The notes: generated by a model not told the origin, from the letters alone. Positions 13,545 to 25,854 are shown, counted from the stretch's first letter. The stretch: DNA of 64,000 bases from Coprinellus micaceus (GCA_951394405.1 OX596344.1:2356001-2420000); one strand, 5' to 3'. Numbers and translations are program-made.

Positions 13545-14221
13545 GGATATCGGCCCAACACTTGCCCTCCCGATGCGACGCTGCTGATCATGAATAACGT
13601 TGGTGTTTTGAATGACGATGCATGATGTTTTCTTGGTCATATGTTTTGTATTATTCATACTTACCTCCTTACCGTTTTACCCCAATGTTCCGTTCCTTTT
13701 TTATCTCTTTCTTGAGCGACGTGGTTTTGAGTTCGTTACTACGGCCTGTAGGCTAGGTATCAAAAGTGGGGTTCTTGATTTGCGTGGTATAGATAGCCGC
13801 CTCGCGAATGTCGCCTCCTCGTCCTTGTTTATCTTCTTCTTTTCCCTTGTGTGCCACGCCTATCGTGTCCCCTTCATTGTCTCCTGATATCCCTCGTCAT
13901 GGACATTGCGGTATCTATTTTGCTTTGCTCATTCTTGCAATTGTATCATAGTGTGCATTACGTCCGAATCCATGCATTGTTTCTCTCCTCTCGAACTACA
14001 TATACCCAAAACCGCCTTCATACGCTCTCTGGGCCCACTATGAGTGGATTGGTACCCGTATGTGATGCTGGTGTAGACTTCTTGGTCCAGGTGTCAAAGC
14101 AAACACTGCCATATAAGGTGACCCCTTCGTCATGTGATCGGACTTGTGGAGGATAGGGGCATCAAGCTATGTGGAAGCTGGCAACCCAAATTGAAAATCG
14201 ACATACTCAGCCTTAACGTCC
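13545..14221. other. eIF3a 3' flank and MYND1 promoter
   Basis: AT-richer, pyrimidine-rich DNA with no gene that I can support. The first 300 bases are probably the 3' UTR and terminator region of eIF3a. Confidence 0.45.
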
Positions 14222-16440
14222 ATGTCAAGTAGAAGGGTATCGAGACCCTCCAGTGCCCCTCTCAAACTCGAAACCGTGAATCATTCAATATGATTAGCCG
14301 ATTGGAATGCTGACCATGGGCCGACAGATCCTGCGCCACGTGCGACGTGGCTCAGCGACGTATCTGACGAAACTTCTGGGCGAATGGCCTGAGCAAGTTG
14401 ATGAGAATGTTGCCGCAACAGAGGCCCTCTTATCGCTCCTCACCGCAAGTCAGCTGTCGAAGGAATCACACCAAGCCGGGGATTACGAACTTGCGAAAGC
14501 ATGCATAATGGGCATACAGTGGACGATGCAAGTCTCTGGACAGAACGCCAGACGACTCGACCAGGCGCACCAAGACAAAATATCCAGCATGCTCGTGGCT
14601 GGTCTTGACGGTATCCTTCTCTGGATGGACACTTGGGCCCGCGGTTGTCGGGGCTTTGCCGAAGAAAACGAAGATTTCCTTCCCTCCTCCCACGTACTAG
14701 TCGCCCACATTGCGGCAACGTGCTCCCAACTCTCTTGTTTCAGCCATACGGTTGGGCACGCGATGCGTGCTTCACCCCTGGCAGCGTCGGTCATAGCGAG
14801 TCTGTGGACGTGGACCGACCCAAAAACGGACCAACCTCTATTCATGGTCGATTTGAGGAAAGATGGCTATGACTGTGGGTGTGCCATCATTGACGCGGTG
14901 GTGGTCTACGTTCACGATTCGAAGGGGGCAACCAGGGCTTTCCTCAAGGCACTCTCAAACACATCATCAACCACGCTCGACGAGGCAACCGCGGACTATT
15001 TTGTTCGCCTTGGTATCGTCCGCCTACGCCTGATGCGGGAGAGATGCAGGAACTTGAAGCGTGGCATCCACTTCGTAGGCCATACCCTCACCTGGCTGAC
15101 GGAGGCGTACACCGATTTCATTCAAGCCGAAGAACCGAACCTCATATCCGCCCTCCATAATCAGGGTTTCCTCCGAGAGCTCATATTCACCATCAAATGC
15201 GTTGCAAATCTTCTCTGGGGCAAGCGCGAGTCGACGCCCAGCCGTATGACCCCGGTCGGTGTACAGCTCATTGCCAAGCAACTCCCACCATGGGCTCGAA
15301 AAGCGTTCTCCTCGTCCAGTGCCATGTGCCAGATAATACAAGGGGGCCTCCTCTCCCTACTTTTGGAAACGCTCGCTTTCGTGCAGATGTCTGGGACTAC
15401 TGGCCCTGAGAAGGACGTCGACTCAGAGTACAAGTCGACATGCCGGGCAATCGCAATATGGATTAACGGCTTTGCCTTCTATCCATCGGTTGTTCGCGCC
15501 GTGTCGCACGTTCTCGCAGCGAAGCTAGACAAAGAAATGCTGCAAGGCGTCCTCAAAATGAAGTCCCACTGGACGACCGAAGTTTGGCTCTCCGTTCAGC
15601 ATATGTTTGAAGAAAGGCATTCTTTGTTGCTTACGCTCGAAGAAGGTCCACCGCCAGCCTTTTGCGACAACGGAGATGTAGGACTGTTTCGCACACTTCT
15701 TGGTAAATACGCCATGGCTGATTTCACGATATAGCACGTTCCAGCCAACAACTCCTTAGACAGGTCACGGGTGTGTTCGCGGTGTCACTCGGCGATGTAT
15801 TGCTCCGAAACTTGCCAGAAGGAAGACTGGGTAGAGTGCCACCGAGGGGAATGCGAAGAGTTGAGCGAAGTGTACGCCAGTAAGTTTAATTTGAAGCAAC
15901 TGGCTGGTACAACATCCCACTGACGGTGCTTCCGACCTGAAAGGTTTGAAACTTCAGCGGGGCTGGACTCATTCCTCCACCCGTCGCTTCCTGCTTGCCA
16001 TCGTCCAGAGTGCTTTCAGAGCCACATTGGACGGAGCGATGGAAGTACGGCGCGAAAAATTCCCCGACGTTTCACCACAAGATCTTGTTTATGTACTCAA
16101 CTTTGTGTTCCCGCCATACTGCACAGACGACGCCATTAAAAAGCCAACACTTCTCGACCTGCCAGGATACTTCAAATTGCTAAACGAGAGAGAGAGCCTT
16201 CGCCCAATGGGCTACGAAAGGACAAACAGGCTGCTCAAAGATTTTCAAGCCGAGGACGACGTTATCATTGTGCAGGGTTTATTTCTATACCGAGCAGACA
16301 TGTTGCATGTCCTTACCCGCGTTCGTCTCTCCAAGGACGGTAGTGGGATGAACCCTGACTTGGCTGTGGTTGTCGGAGGTTTCACTTACCAAAGTACCAT
16401 TGGTCCCACTGACCTTGACAAACTTTACCGATCGAAGTAG
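14222..16440 (+). CDS. MYND-type zinc finger protein, copy 1
   Basis: Member of an expanded basidiomycete family; molecular function unknown. MYND fingers usually bind proline-rich partner peptides. I infer four exons: 14222-14236 (a tiny first exon, MSSRR), 14328-15677, 15735-15879, 15944-16440; 668 aa. About 450 helical residues carry the family motif W-T-D-P-x4-P-L (WTWTDPKTDQPLF). Then comes the zinc finger: C451-D-N-x2-H, followed by CSRC (469/472), YCSETC (478/482), H491 and C495. A C-terminal alpha/beta domain of about 165 residues follows (from about 504). The first exon is the weakest part; it was chosen because copies 2 and 3 also begin MSS and join at the same phase-0 site before the helical domain. 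It converges on kinase 1 with about 220 bp between stops. Confidence 0.8.
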
Positions 16441-16662
16441 TCGATGTTGTAGAGTATTTATGCCGGTGTCAGGCGGCTTTCTTGCTTCTGAAAATACAAC
16501 AGAAGAGACCTTTGAAAGGCCGGGTGCACCACGCGAAGAAGAACTGACGACCTGGAATGTATTAGGGCGAGTAAATGGTACGCACCGCTGCAGGTAAGTT
16601 ACATGGGAAAAGGTGCCCGCGACTGAGTTTGTGCGTTCTCTAATACATACACCTCCTCGGGC

Positions 16663-17960
16663 TCACTTGACTCGATATAGGGTGCCTCGAAGGCTACTCA
16701 TGGTCGGTCTGGCACCCGGTTCCCTCGCCCAGCACGCTTCTAGGATCTTCCAAACCCTCTCCGCTTCCTCCTTCGCAATGTTCGGAAAATCAGCCATCGT
16801 CGGCCTTCCACCCTTGTCAAGGTACAAGACAAGCCTGTCCTCACGTTTCTTGGCGAAGACTTCGGAACCGCCTACAATCTGGTGTTCGATTAGAGTGGAT
16901 TCTCAGGATGGAATCCGCTTGGTACCAAGACATGGGGCGTGCAGCACGTACCTCAGCACACACCATTCCGAACGCCCACACGTCGCTTCGCTGGGTGGTC
17001 ATGGTTCCATGTTCCGGAGTTCGATCGTTCTGCGCCTCAACCATAAGCTCAATCGCAAGGTACTTCCAGGAGTATGCGACGTTTGTAGTGAACCCATTTA
17101 CTTTGAGAATCTTTGAAGATCCAAAGTCGGAAATGAGCGGCCTGTGGTCACCAGACGATATCATGATGTTTGCCTGCAAGACGTCAGTCATCAGCCCAGG
17201 AGCGAGAGCCAGAACAAGTGCACGCACAGCCTTGAGGTCTCCGTGAACGATGTTTTTGCTGTGGAGGTAATCCAGGCCGTCTGCGATCCCCCGAATCTAC
17301 CACACAAATCAAAAACGGTTCCCTGATAGAGGATATGAACGACTCACCAACGGCAACCGGAGTGTGGATGGGTACTTTTGGACGTAGGCCAAAGCATTTC
17401 CGTTGCGACAAAATGGCATTACATACGCTGGAATAGGGCTGTTAAACCTCCCGCGGCTGGCCAGTCCCAAGATCGGGAGGATGTTTGGGTGGTTCAAGGA
17501 GTGCCACAACCGCGACTCGCGGTTGACGCGCTGGTAATGTAATGTACGCCATTAGAACTCTGTTCAACAAATGATTCAACGAGCTCACCTTATGCAGTTT
17601 GGCAATGAATCGTGGATCGTTGGTTGTTTGATTGTCTCCCGTTGAATCGTGGATAACCTTGATCGCGACCTAGGAGAAGCAAACATGCGCGTCAAACAGG
17701 TTTATCTCCCGGGGAGTCAGCGAGTGAACCTGGGAGACTTACAAGCCTAGCATCCTTGCTACTGTACTTGCGCTTCTGGACGTCGCCTGGGTACAAGCTT
17801 CCCACCCACACGTACGAAAGGCGGGTTGCATAGCGTGGTTCGTTTTCCTGAAGAACGATGGTCTTCGAGAGGTCCTAGGAAACCGTAAATTCGGAGCGGA
17901 TCAACAACCATGTGAGGTCCTAGTGCTCACCGGAGGGGTGGGATCAAGATTGTGGGACAT
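16663..17960 (-). CDS. TKL-like protein kinase, copy 1, partly degenerate
   Basis: Protein kinase fold of the tyrosine-kinase-like type that is expanded in Agaricomycetes; substrate unknown. I infer seven exons: 17960-17931, 17874-17743, 17669-17589, 17530-17348, 17296-17228, 17173-16952, 16878-16663; 310 aa, essentially a bare kinase domain. Seen: beta-3 lysine in VAIKV (K58), catalytic loop VHGDLKAAN (D162), DFG (181-183) and SDVWAFGMV of helix F. Odd points: no glycine-rich loop is recognisable where kinase 2 has ASGGFSYIYKG (here ATRLSYVWVG), and the APE motif reads AIE (YLAIELM). It may be a weak kinase or a pseudokinase-like signalling protein. Exon boundaries match those of kinase 2, so the two are paralogues. 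It faces MYND copy 1 tail to tail. Confidence 0.85.
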
Positions 17961-18605
17961 GAGGGCAATCTGGCGGGGGGGCTCAAGGGAGCGAATCGAA
18001 GGGAAAGTTGCCGTAATCCTTAATGCCCGTAACTTATATGCCGCTCAAGACTCAAGTCGAGTCAGCATTCTTGAATCGGGAACTGGAGGGGCTATGTTTT
18101 GTGGGCGGCAGAAAACAAAGAAATGGCGCGTGGGACAGCCGTACGTTGCTTCGAACGTCATACATATCCTTCTCACTAACTGGAAGAAAGCTTTTGTCCT
18201 AGTCGAGGTGCGTACGGCACTTTGTACTGCTGGAGACGAGCAACGCTGTGGTCGTGGCGTAGGTGGCAGCCTTAGACATCGCCGATAAGTCTGGGTCAAG
18301 TGGGGAATGATCGCCTTGGATGTGATGAAGGCCACTTGAGCACGGCCCCTATGAGCCGTTAATCAGTCCAAAATAGGACATGTCATCAAGTCAATGGAGC
18401 AAGCTGGGCCATCAAATATGTAAGCGCCCGTCGGGTAACCTCAGCCCCGACTTGACTTGGCGGGATCTTCGCCGAGATACCAGGCGCTCAAGAACCAGAC
18501 TTCAAAAGCTGTGAATTTTGAAGGAAAACTCCCTCACCGCGCACGGAATCTGATTTGCCAGCAGCTGGAATGAAACACTAGTAATGACTGTCATACTATG
18601 GGCGC
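17961..18605. other. Intergenic between kinase 1 and MYND copy 2
   Basis: Holds the kinase 1 promoter and the 3' flank of MYND copy 2. There are exact nonamer copies TAAGCGCCC at 18421-18429 and GGGCGCTTA at 18600-18608; the second overlaps the stop codon of MYND copy 2. The short plus-strand frame 17923-18288 is not supported. Confidence 0.45.
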
Positions 18606-20739
18606 TTACTCGTGGTCGCGGTCTTCCTCCTCATCCGAGTCATCGCGAATCCTCGGTCCATAATAGCTGATACCGCCTATCAAAGTGGTTTGATCGGGCT
18701 GCGTAGCACCGTAATCCTCTGGGACACGCATCCGTGCCACAACCCACAGAGACCGTCCACCAAGCTTGAACCGTCCCTCGACCAGGCGGAAGTCTCTTCG
18801 GCTGGAAAACTCCTGGATTACGGCATCGAACCTCTTCAGGCCGATGCCGTCCTCCACACTCACGCCCCTCTCCTTGATAAGAGCGACCCACTCCGCCACG
18901 GTGGAAAGCGATGGCTCTTGTTCGGGGTACGAGGACACACGAACAAAGTCGTAGGTGACGACGAGATCTGTGCTCGGCACTTTAGGGTGCGTTTCTTGTC
19001 TTGCGGATTCGATATGTCCAAAGCTGGTCCTGAAGGCACCCTGGAGGGTTGAGAATAGGAAGAGCCGGGCCGTTGTATCGACCCAAGTGTGGCTAAGCCT
19101 GTGTTCTGTGCCAACCACCTTAATATAACAGATCTAACACACCAGATCCACTTGACTTGCCGGCATTTATCTTTGTGAGAGGCCCACAATCGCTCCGATG
19201 GCGGAGCTTCCAGTCTGCGGCTTGACAAAGCTTTGAGCAGTAAATCGTTGAATGGCAACTTCCACATGTCTTTATTTTATCAGTAGGTTCGTCGCTTGAG
19301 GGGATTGTATTCGGGTGCTACCGATTCCAAATAAGCTTGCCGCGGAAGTAGGGAGCGGAAGGAACACCTACCTCGGCATTGTCACACATTTTGGGGCTGG
19401 GTAACTCTGAGGATCTGCTCTGGTAGAGGCGGAGCCAAGTCTCGAGCATGAACCACGGGTTTACGACCTCCCTGTCCTTGATTTCCGTAATGGCTTGGAG
19501 TGTTTTGTTGTCTAGGCTTGCCCAAGCTTTGGCCATCGCACTGTTGACGGATGGATATGCTGCGTAGGGTATGATCCATGCCCCAATAGCCTTGAGGCTT
19601 AAATGAGCTTGATCATCGCCTGCCCCCGAACTGATATGGGAAACGATCTCTAAAAAGATTGACAATAATCCCCCCTGAATCGATTGACGCATCGACTTCA
19701 AAGGCGACAGACCATCAAACGCGGACCATGCCTCGAGCTTTAGGACCATCTTATGAAGCGGCCAGTAGTGCTGTTTGCTTTTTTTATCCCTGAGGCGATC
19801 GTAAACTGCAGTCCAGCCTGCGGTAGTCGCTCGAACAAATGCGTGAGCACGAAAGACTGAGATAATGATGGGATCCCCACGTCTGAGGAACTGGTGGAAT
19901 ACGTCCATTAAGACGTTCAGGTTTCGAGCGAAGACAAGAGGGTCCAATTTTAAGCGCTCGCGGCACGATAAAGCCATCGCCCGTGCACGTTGAGTTGCCA
20001 GACGGGCTAGACGATGCGCAGCCCCGGCTGGTTCGTTTTCGTCGAGGAGACTGAGAACGTTCGTCCTGGCAACGGTCGATCCCCGGGTGTACAACTGGAA
20101 GGCAATGTTGACGATACAGCCTTTCGTTATTGCGGCTTCCCGCCTCTCCTCTCCCAAGAATAGAGGTAGTTGAGTACGCGGGTCAATCCATGTCCAGGTC
20201 AACGCAAAGAAGTCGGACGCGACCAGAGAGGCTTGTATGGCGTGCAGGAGCCTTGGATCATAGGACATTGAGATCATTAGATGTGCGCAGTACCTGGTGA
20301 TGTGTATTCGAAGGGTTTCGTCCGCGTCGAAATCGCCTGTATCCCGCAGTTCGATATCAATGGCACGCAGGCACAAAGACATTGGAGCGACGAGCACGTC
20401 GATGCGAGGGATCAGAAGGTCGACAAGCTCTCTCTTCAGGTGAGGATTGGTGGAACGCATAGCAGAGTCCATGGCGAAGCGAACGATGGTGTGGGTGTAC
20501 AGCTGGATGCTCTCGAGGTCGTCCTGTTGAATGTCCGCGCGCTGCCGTTCTTTCTTCAGATGCGACAGGATGGCATCGGAGCATTCTACTGAACGAGAAT
20601 GCGGCCAGTTCTCCCGAAGGCGCCGTAGATGGTTTGTAGAGCCCCGCCTAACGCCGGAAAGGAGCTAAACTAGATATTCAGATTCGCACCCACGCTATTA
20701 TCGAAAGGTCATGCGTACATTCTGAACCGAACTCGACAT
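18606..20739 (-). CDS. MYND-type zinc finger protein, copy 2
   Basis: Paralogue of copy 1, 656 aa. I infer four exons: 20739-20719 (MSSSVQN), 20664-19372, 19317-19161, 19105-18606. The helical N-terminal domain carries WTWIDPRTQLPLF. The finger reads C-D-N-A-E-H across the exon 2/3 junction, then CGSC, YCSKLC and HRSDC. Intron 3 begins GC rather than GT (G|GCAAGT, 19160 downward) and ends in cacag. That choice keeps frame and aligns the C-terminal domain with copy 4 without gaps (AEHRLSHTW beside DGLKLTHNW). The C-terminal domain keeps the motif RLVEGRFKLGGRSLWVVARM. The gene is intact. The reading of the GC donor is the main uncertainty. Confidence 0.82.
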
Positions 20740-21132
20740 CGAATAGTGAGGAGGGTACCAGGCACAGAGAGGCGATGGTTGCAAAAGCTTGGTCGGTGAA
20801 TGTTGGTGTTGAGGGCAAGAACAGACCATGAATCGAACTGAGACTGAGACTTGGAGCTTGAAGGCCCGTGATATTTTGGGTGCGACCCCAGGTGCACGTG
20901 GCACCAACAATCCTGGGCGCGGCGGCGCCTGCTCCAAATTAAGCGATTGCGCCACACTCGCGACGGGGGGTTTATTTTTTTTTATTTTTTTATTTTTTTT
21001 TATTTTTTGCTGTGGATGTTTGGTGGGGGTCGGAGCAATAGGAAATGGGATTGAAAGAACTAAGAGCATACTTGAGCGAAATTTGTTTATCCAGGACGGC
21101 CCTCCCTATGTGAACATCTAACAGGCCACGTC
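20740..21132. other. MYND copy 2 promoter with poly-T/A tract
   Basis: About 390 bp between the start of MYND copy 2 and the stop of the next minus-strand gene. Apart from the T-rich tract listed separately, I see nothing in it. Confidence 0.45.
20971..21008. repeat. Imperfect T7-10A microsatellite
   Basis: Thirty-eight bases made only of T and A in the pattern T-runs separated by single A (TTTATTTTTTTTTATTTTTT and on). On the minus strand this is a poly-A-rich tract about 230 bp upstream of the MYND copy 2 start. It could be a nucleosome-excluding promoter tract or simple slippage. Confidence 0.85.
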
Positions 21133-22691
21133 CTACTTGCAAGAACCATCCTCAATGAACCAGATCCCCCAATACCCATATTTTCCCTGGTGAAGTGTAT
21201 AGTCTCAGACCAGGATCCAGCATACATTAAATGAACACGTACCCAGTATGCGCAGGAATGCGGTCCGTCGAACCGAAGGCCATGGAATTCGGCTGGGGTA
21301 GAAGAGCACATCTTCATCCCGTCGTCCCCTCCCTGGAGGTTCTTAAGATTTGATTCAATCCTCTAGAAAACGGAGGTTCGGTCATGGATCCCGCGCGCAG
21401 TACAGTAGGATTAAACACATACCCTCATGCCTGATCCTTGGGCGGTACACCCCTATGTTTTGCGGTCAGACAGAGCAGTGGCATGAAGTGAGTGGCCGTA
21501 ACATGCCTTGTCTTTGAAAAACTCCCAGAATGTATGGCACGCCCCCTCCTCATAGTCAACAAACCAGGTCCCCACTATACCTCCCCACAGTCCCTAATTC
21601 GCCGAGATCAGTATAAAATGGGGCTGTGCGGCCGTCGTGCTAACATACCTGATCGTCACATTGGGAAGGTGTGGACCATCGCCCGTGGATCCAGGCTTGG
21701 GTTTCGTGGCACGCCTTCAGCCCGTTGTACCCCTCCGGCATATTCTCCAACTTGGACGTATACCTCCGAGTGCCGTACCTCAAACAGTGCTCGTCAGGCT
21801 GAGGGTCTTGCCACCGCAATCCAGCCTTCTTCCTCGCTTCGTCCTCTTCTTCCCTCTCGAGTTCTCTGCGGCGCTTCTCAAGCTCGAGTTTCTTGCCTTC
21901 TGTATCGAGGCGTTCACGTTCCTTGGCTTCGGTTCGCCATGTGGCTCTCTCTCGCTTCCATTCCTCTCGTTCGGCGTTCATGGCCTGGCGCTCCGTATTG
22001 TGCTGCTGGACTTGGGTGGCCCATTTCGCTGTAATATTTTGCATGACGATGACCTGATCCTGGTGCTTGGCGTAAGCGCGATCCCAGACGATCTTCCTCC
22101 TCTCGGTGGCAGAAGGATTGAGAGTGGACATCGCCCACATGTCTTGAACGACCCATGCGATAAGCCCTCCAAGGATAAAGACAAACACAAGCATGCCGAA
22201 TGCACCCTTGCGCCCACCGTCATCCTTGGCTGGAGAACGCATGCCAGTGGAGGCTGGGTTCGGGACAGGTGACGGGCGCTCATTGCCTACTTCTGGGATG
22301 CGGGTGTACTCGCTGTATGGAGGAAGGCCATCGCTCGTCGACCCTGAGTAAGGCCGTCAATATCGAACCATAATCGTCACATCTGATTAAGCGCCCGGCC
22401 GCACGCATGTGGCGAAGACTGACCATGGTGGGTAGAATGCCCTCGGTTGGATTCATCCGTCCGTGCCCAGAATCCTCTGTACGGCTGGTCTGTGGAGGCA
22501 TAGTTTGGAGGGGAGTTGGCCCCGCCGCGAAGAGGAGTGCGTTCTGCGTGTGATCCACGTGTATGCCTGGATCCACGGGCGTCGCCCGTCCTGTGCAACC
22601 AGGTGAACCAGCATACACACGTCAGCAAGCTGGTCAACGACGCCAGATCCTACCGAGGGCATACTAACCTAGAACCAGTCTCGTAGGCCAT
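21133..22691 (-). CDS. Type II membrane coiled-coil protein with duplicated Cys/Trp ectodomain
   Basis: Function unknown. I infer seven exons: 22691-22669, 22590-22424, 22343-21649, 21593-21507, 21452-21423, 21362-21243, 21186-21133; 391 aa. Order seen: a disordered N-terminus of about 100 residues rich in Gly, Ser and Thr; one membrane segment (GMLVFVFILGGLIAWVV, about 112-130); a long Glu/Arg/Lys coiled coil (about 145-220); then a Cys/Trp-rich domain. That domain contains two related repeats, the first with CLRYGTRRYTSKLEN and ACHETQAWIHG, the second with GMRRIESNLKN and MCSSTPAEFHG, each ending in a W-x-x-x-W-F-[VI]-[DE] segment and a Cys. The intron after exon 4 starts GC (AAG|GCATGT) and ends atag, giving DKGCT in frame. 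No signal peptide, so N-in/C-out topology is inferred. It belongs to a basidiomycete family I know only as hypothetical proteins. Confidence 0.8.
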
Positions 22692-22941
22692 GATGGTAGG
22701 TGGCAACCTGGGGGAAGGTGAAATTCAAACTCAGGCTGCGCTTCGGTAACCCCCAGTGTCACGTTGGCTGCTTACATAGGCAGGCGGGCGCCTAAATGGG
22801 CAGTGCACCCTCCAAATGGGTAAAATAAGATACAGCAGCAATGCAGTAGTACATAGCGTCGTGCATTGCCCATTTTCGCGCACTGGGCGCTTCTTTTGGG
22901 AGAAATACATCTCTTCCCCTTCAAATCTTCGGTCATTCAAA

Positions 22942-25103
22942 TCACCCGTGAAACAGCAACGCGTCAGGTTGGCAGGGAGGAAAGGGGCTGGGGCTGGGGA
23001 TTGTCTGGATAAAATCGAAGCCACTGATGAGGGCCGCCTTCCCAATGAGGGGTATGTGAATCCGGGCGACAACCCGCAAAGTTGAGCCATGATATGGGAT
23101 GGCGGCACTAACGATGCGCATGTGCGGGTTTATGCGCACCTCACGAGCGAGAGCATCAATTCTTCGAGCCCCAATCCCTCTAACGTCCTCTTTCTCGAGA
23201 AGTGCCTGGGTAAACTCCGAGATGGGCTTCGTTTCTGACCCGCCAGGATTGAGAGCCTTTGTGAAATCCATGACGACAACCGAAAGGCTGGACGAGGACG
23301 CATGGGTGCACCTGAGGAAATCGGCTTCTACAACCTTGAGGAGCGCGAGCCGCATTGAGCCCGTTAACCACCGGTGGTTTCGTTTCCTCTCTGTCGGCCG
23401 AGAGTCAATAAATGTATTCGGATGACATATTTGGACAACACGTACTGACATAGACTTGCAGAAGGTACTGGCAGTCTTCACGATGGCCGGACTCCCAGTC
23501 TTCGCTCTGGCACCGTTCCGAACAATATAGAACAGAGTGACAGGCCGAGCAAGAACGCTGCCTGCTCGCGATCGGAGGCTGTGATGTGGGTACGTGCTGC
23601 ATTTCAGGTTGAGTATGGAAACTGGTATGTAAACCTGGAGTAAGACCTACCGAGATGTTATCGCACAGATCCGTTCTTAAATTGTGCTTGTGCTGTTCTG
23701 CTCTTCTCCCGAGAAAGGCTGTGAACCCTTGCCAGATTCTGACGTTTTGGTCACCATATTTTGAGCAGAATACTTTTTGTAGTTCACTGCCAGTGTCTCT
23801 GAACGAACAGAACAGATCGTTGGCAAGGGATGGGTAGAGGGCAAAGGTGGCTATCCACTCCAGCGTCGCACGGTACAAGAGGTACCCCCGACGTGGAAAA
23901 TCTCCGGGGCATTTGTCGTAGATATCGTAATCTTGAAAGTAGGCGATTGTCGACAGGAGTAGGAGAGGGAGGTTCATGTCTGCATCGAGAAGCTCACGCA
24001 TGACGTAGGTTGCTGAGGGGAATGCGTTGGTCCACAGTGGGAGAACGTCGTGAACCAGCTGCAATGGGGAGAGACATTCTGACGAGGGTAGGTCCATTGG
24101 GTTGCGGCAACCGGCCCACAAGTGAGTGCTGACAAGAAATAGAGTTGACATGAAGTGGTGGATGAACGGTTTTTTCTGAAGTGCCCTCATGATGTAGTGG
24201 TCCCCACAGAGAACGAAATTAGTCACGATCCTCATGACGTGGGTCAGACTTTTGAGGATGAGAGGTGGGTTCTTCTTCGGCGCTCTACATGCCTGCTCGA
24301 GCATCTGGACTCGGTCAGTGCTCAAGCGAACAAATTCGTTGGCCGCGGCTTTATAGTGCGGCTTTGTCCGGAGGACTTCGCCGAGCACCAGTAACGTGGC
24401 ATCGTCACAGCCCTGCGTGAAGATGTACATGGAGTCAATTATCCCGCACCCCTTCCAGAAATCATCTTTTAGTGCAGTGCCGATGATGCACAGTGGGATG
24501 TTATTGACGGGTTCTGTCCACGACCAGATATCGGACAGGGTTCGTGCAGCCACGGGCAGTGCCTGCATCGCGGACTTGAGGTCCTCATGGTAGGTCAGTT
24601 GCTGTGCGAACGTCCACGCGCACCGAGCCACCAACCGGCAGGCGCCTTGGACGATGCTGTGGTTTTCCTCTGCGAGGACTCGAGAGTAGCGTATGCACTT
24701 GCCCATCCAGAATATTTCTGCTTCCAATTGGCCGAGGATGAGAGAGCATATTTTGTCGCGCATTTCTGCGTGTTGCCCAGGATCATCCGATTTGGATGGA
24801 TGGGTCGCGCGAAGGGCGCGAGAGATGCCAAAGAAACAGGCCTGTGCGATCTCGAGGTCTTCAAGTGATAGCCTCTCTCCAGGCTGTCCACGAGAGGCCA
24901 GGAATAAGAGCACTGCATCTGTGGCAGCGATGAGGTCGCTACTGGGTTCCTCTGGCCAGTTGTCCGCAAGTCGCAACAGGTGACCTTTTGACCCTTTACG
25001 AACGAATGGAAGAAGCTGGGGTCATTCGTTCAGGCCTCCGGGAGACAGAATGGGTACTTTCTCTGGTAAGACTTACGTTCTTAACCCTCGGCGGGCTGGA
25101 CAT
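22942..25103 (-). CDS. MYND-type zinc finger protein, copy 3
   Basis: Paralogue, 663 aa. I infer four exons: 25103-25077 (MSSPPRVKN), 25015-23651, 23596-23446, 23390-22942. The helical domain has the family motif as WSWTEPVNNIPL, so it is more diverged than copies 2 and 4. The finger spans the intron: C-D-N-I-S-H, then CSAC, YCSERC and HREDC. The C-terminal domain is also the most diverged (NHRWLTGSMRLALL) but is uninterrupted. The 3' end lies 250 bp from the start of the membrane coiled-coil gene on the same strand. It is divergent from copy 4, with 751 bp between starts. No break was seen, so I treat it as functional. Confidence 0.82.
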
Positions 25104-25854
25104 GGTTAAGGGCTGTGGAGGTAGGATGAAAGAGGTGCAGCTGAGATTGAAAGGTACCGCAAAGGTGTGCATATCGAAGAGCACAATTACAGACAAACAC
25201 GGGAGGCTGTGCCGTCATTTGCCACCGGCCAAGTTGTGTAACAATAGAGTGGGGTAGATCATGGGCGCAAGATAACGCCCTAAGTTCCGCTCTTGAATTC
25301 TGAACGCGAATATCGTGCTCAATTGGGTGGGCGCTTATCATCTTGATGGCGGTCAGCTGAGATATCATGTCACGGCAACAAAATGTCGGAGAAACTAGGG
25401 TTTCGTTGACTCTAATGTAATCGGGGTCGTCTAGGGAGAGGACACGAAGGAGAGGATATAGATACCCGAGCAGCCTGACTTTTTCCGTGATCTGTTTGTT
25501 CCACACCTGAGCCAGTCACGATCCCCGATCCTCTCATCAACGCTTTGGCGGCCCAGGAAGACTGAGGGAGGCCCGCTAGGTTCTCTCAGTTGACGCTATG
25601 AAAAACCAGAAGCTTGGCGTACCACACTTAGACCTGCAATTTCAGCCAGCTCGAGATTGAATAACTCGGACAGGGGCGAAGGGGCGTGCGGCATCCCCCG
25701 AAGCGGAGTCTGAATGCGGTTCGTTAATATAGTAAAATTTCATGCTATATGCGACCCCTCGCCCTTCTTCGTCCACCTCACACAAGGTCCCCGCCCCGGA
25801 GCCTCTGTTTATTGAACTACGCGGCTCAATTCAACGACTAGACACGCTGTATGA
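25104..25854. other. Shared divergent promoter of MYND copies 3 and 4
   Basis: This 751-bp stretch separates two start codons pointing away from each other. An exact nonamer GGGCGCTTA is at 25329-25337. The minus-strand frame 25506-25081 overlaps the copy 3 start and has no independent support. Confidence 0.5.

Noticed and set aside
14307..14327. In-frame ATGs (MLTMGRQ) as the start of MYND copy 1
   Set aside because: The other three copies have a clear acceptor at this place and a separate short first exon; these codons lie in the intron by comparison.
20971..21008. T-rich tract as the poly-A end of a retroelement
   Set aside because: No adjacent open frame of reverse transcriptase or nuclease type and no target-site duplication visible.
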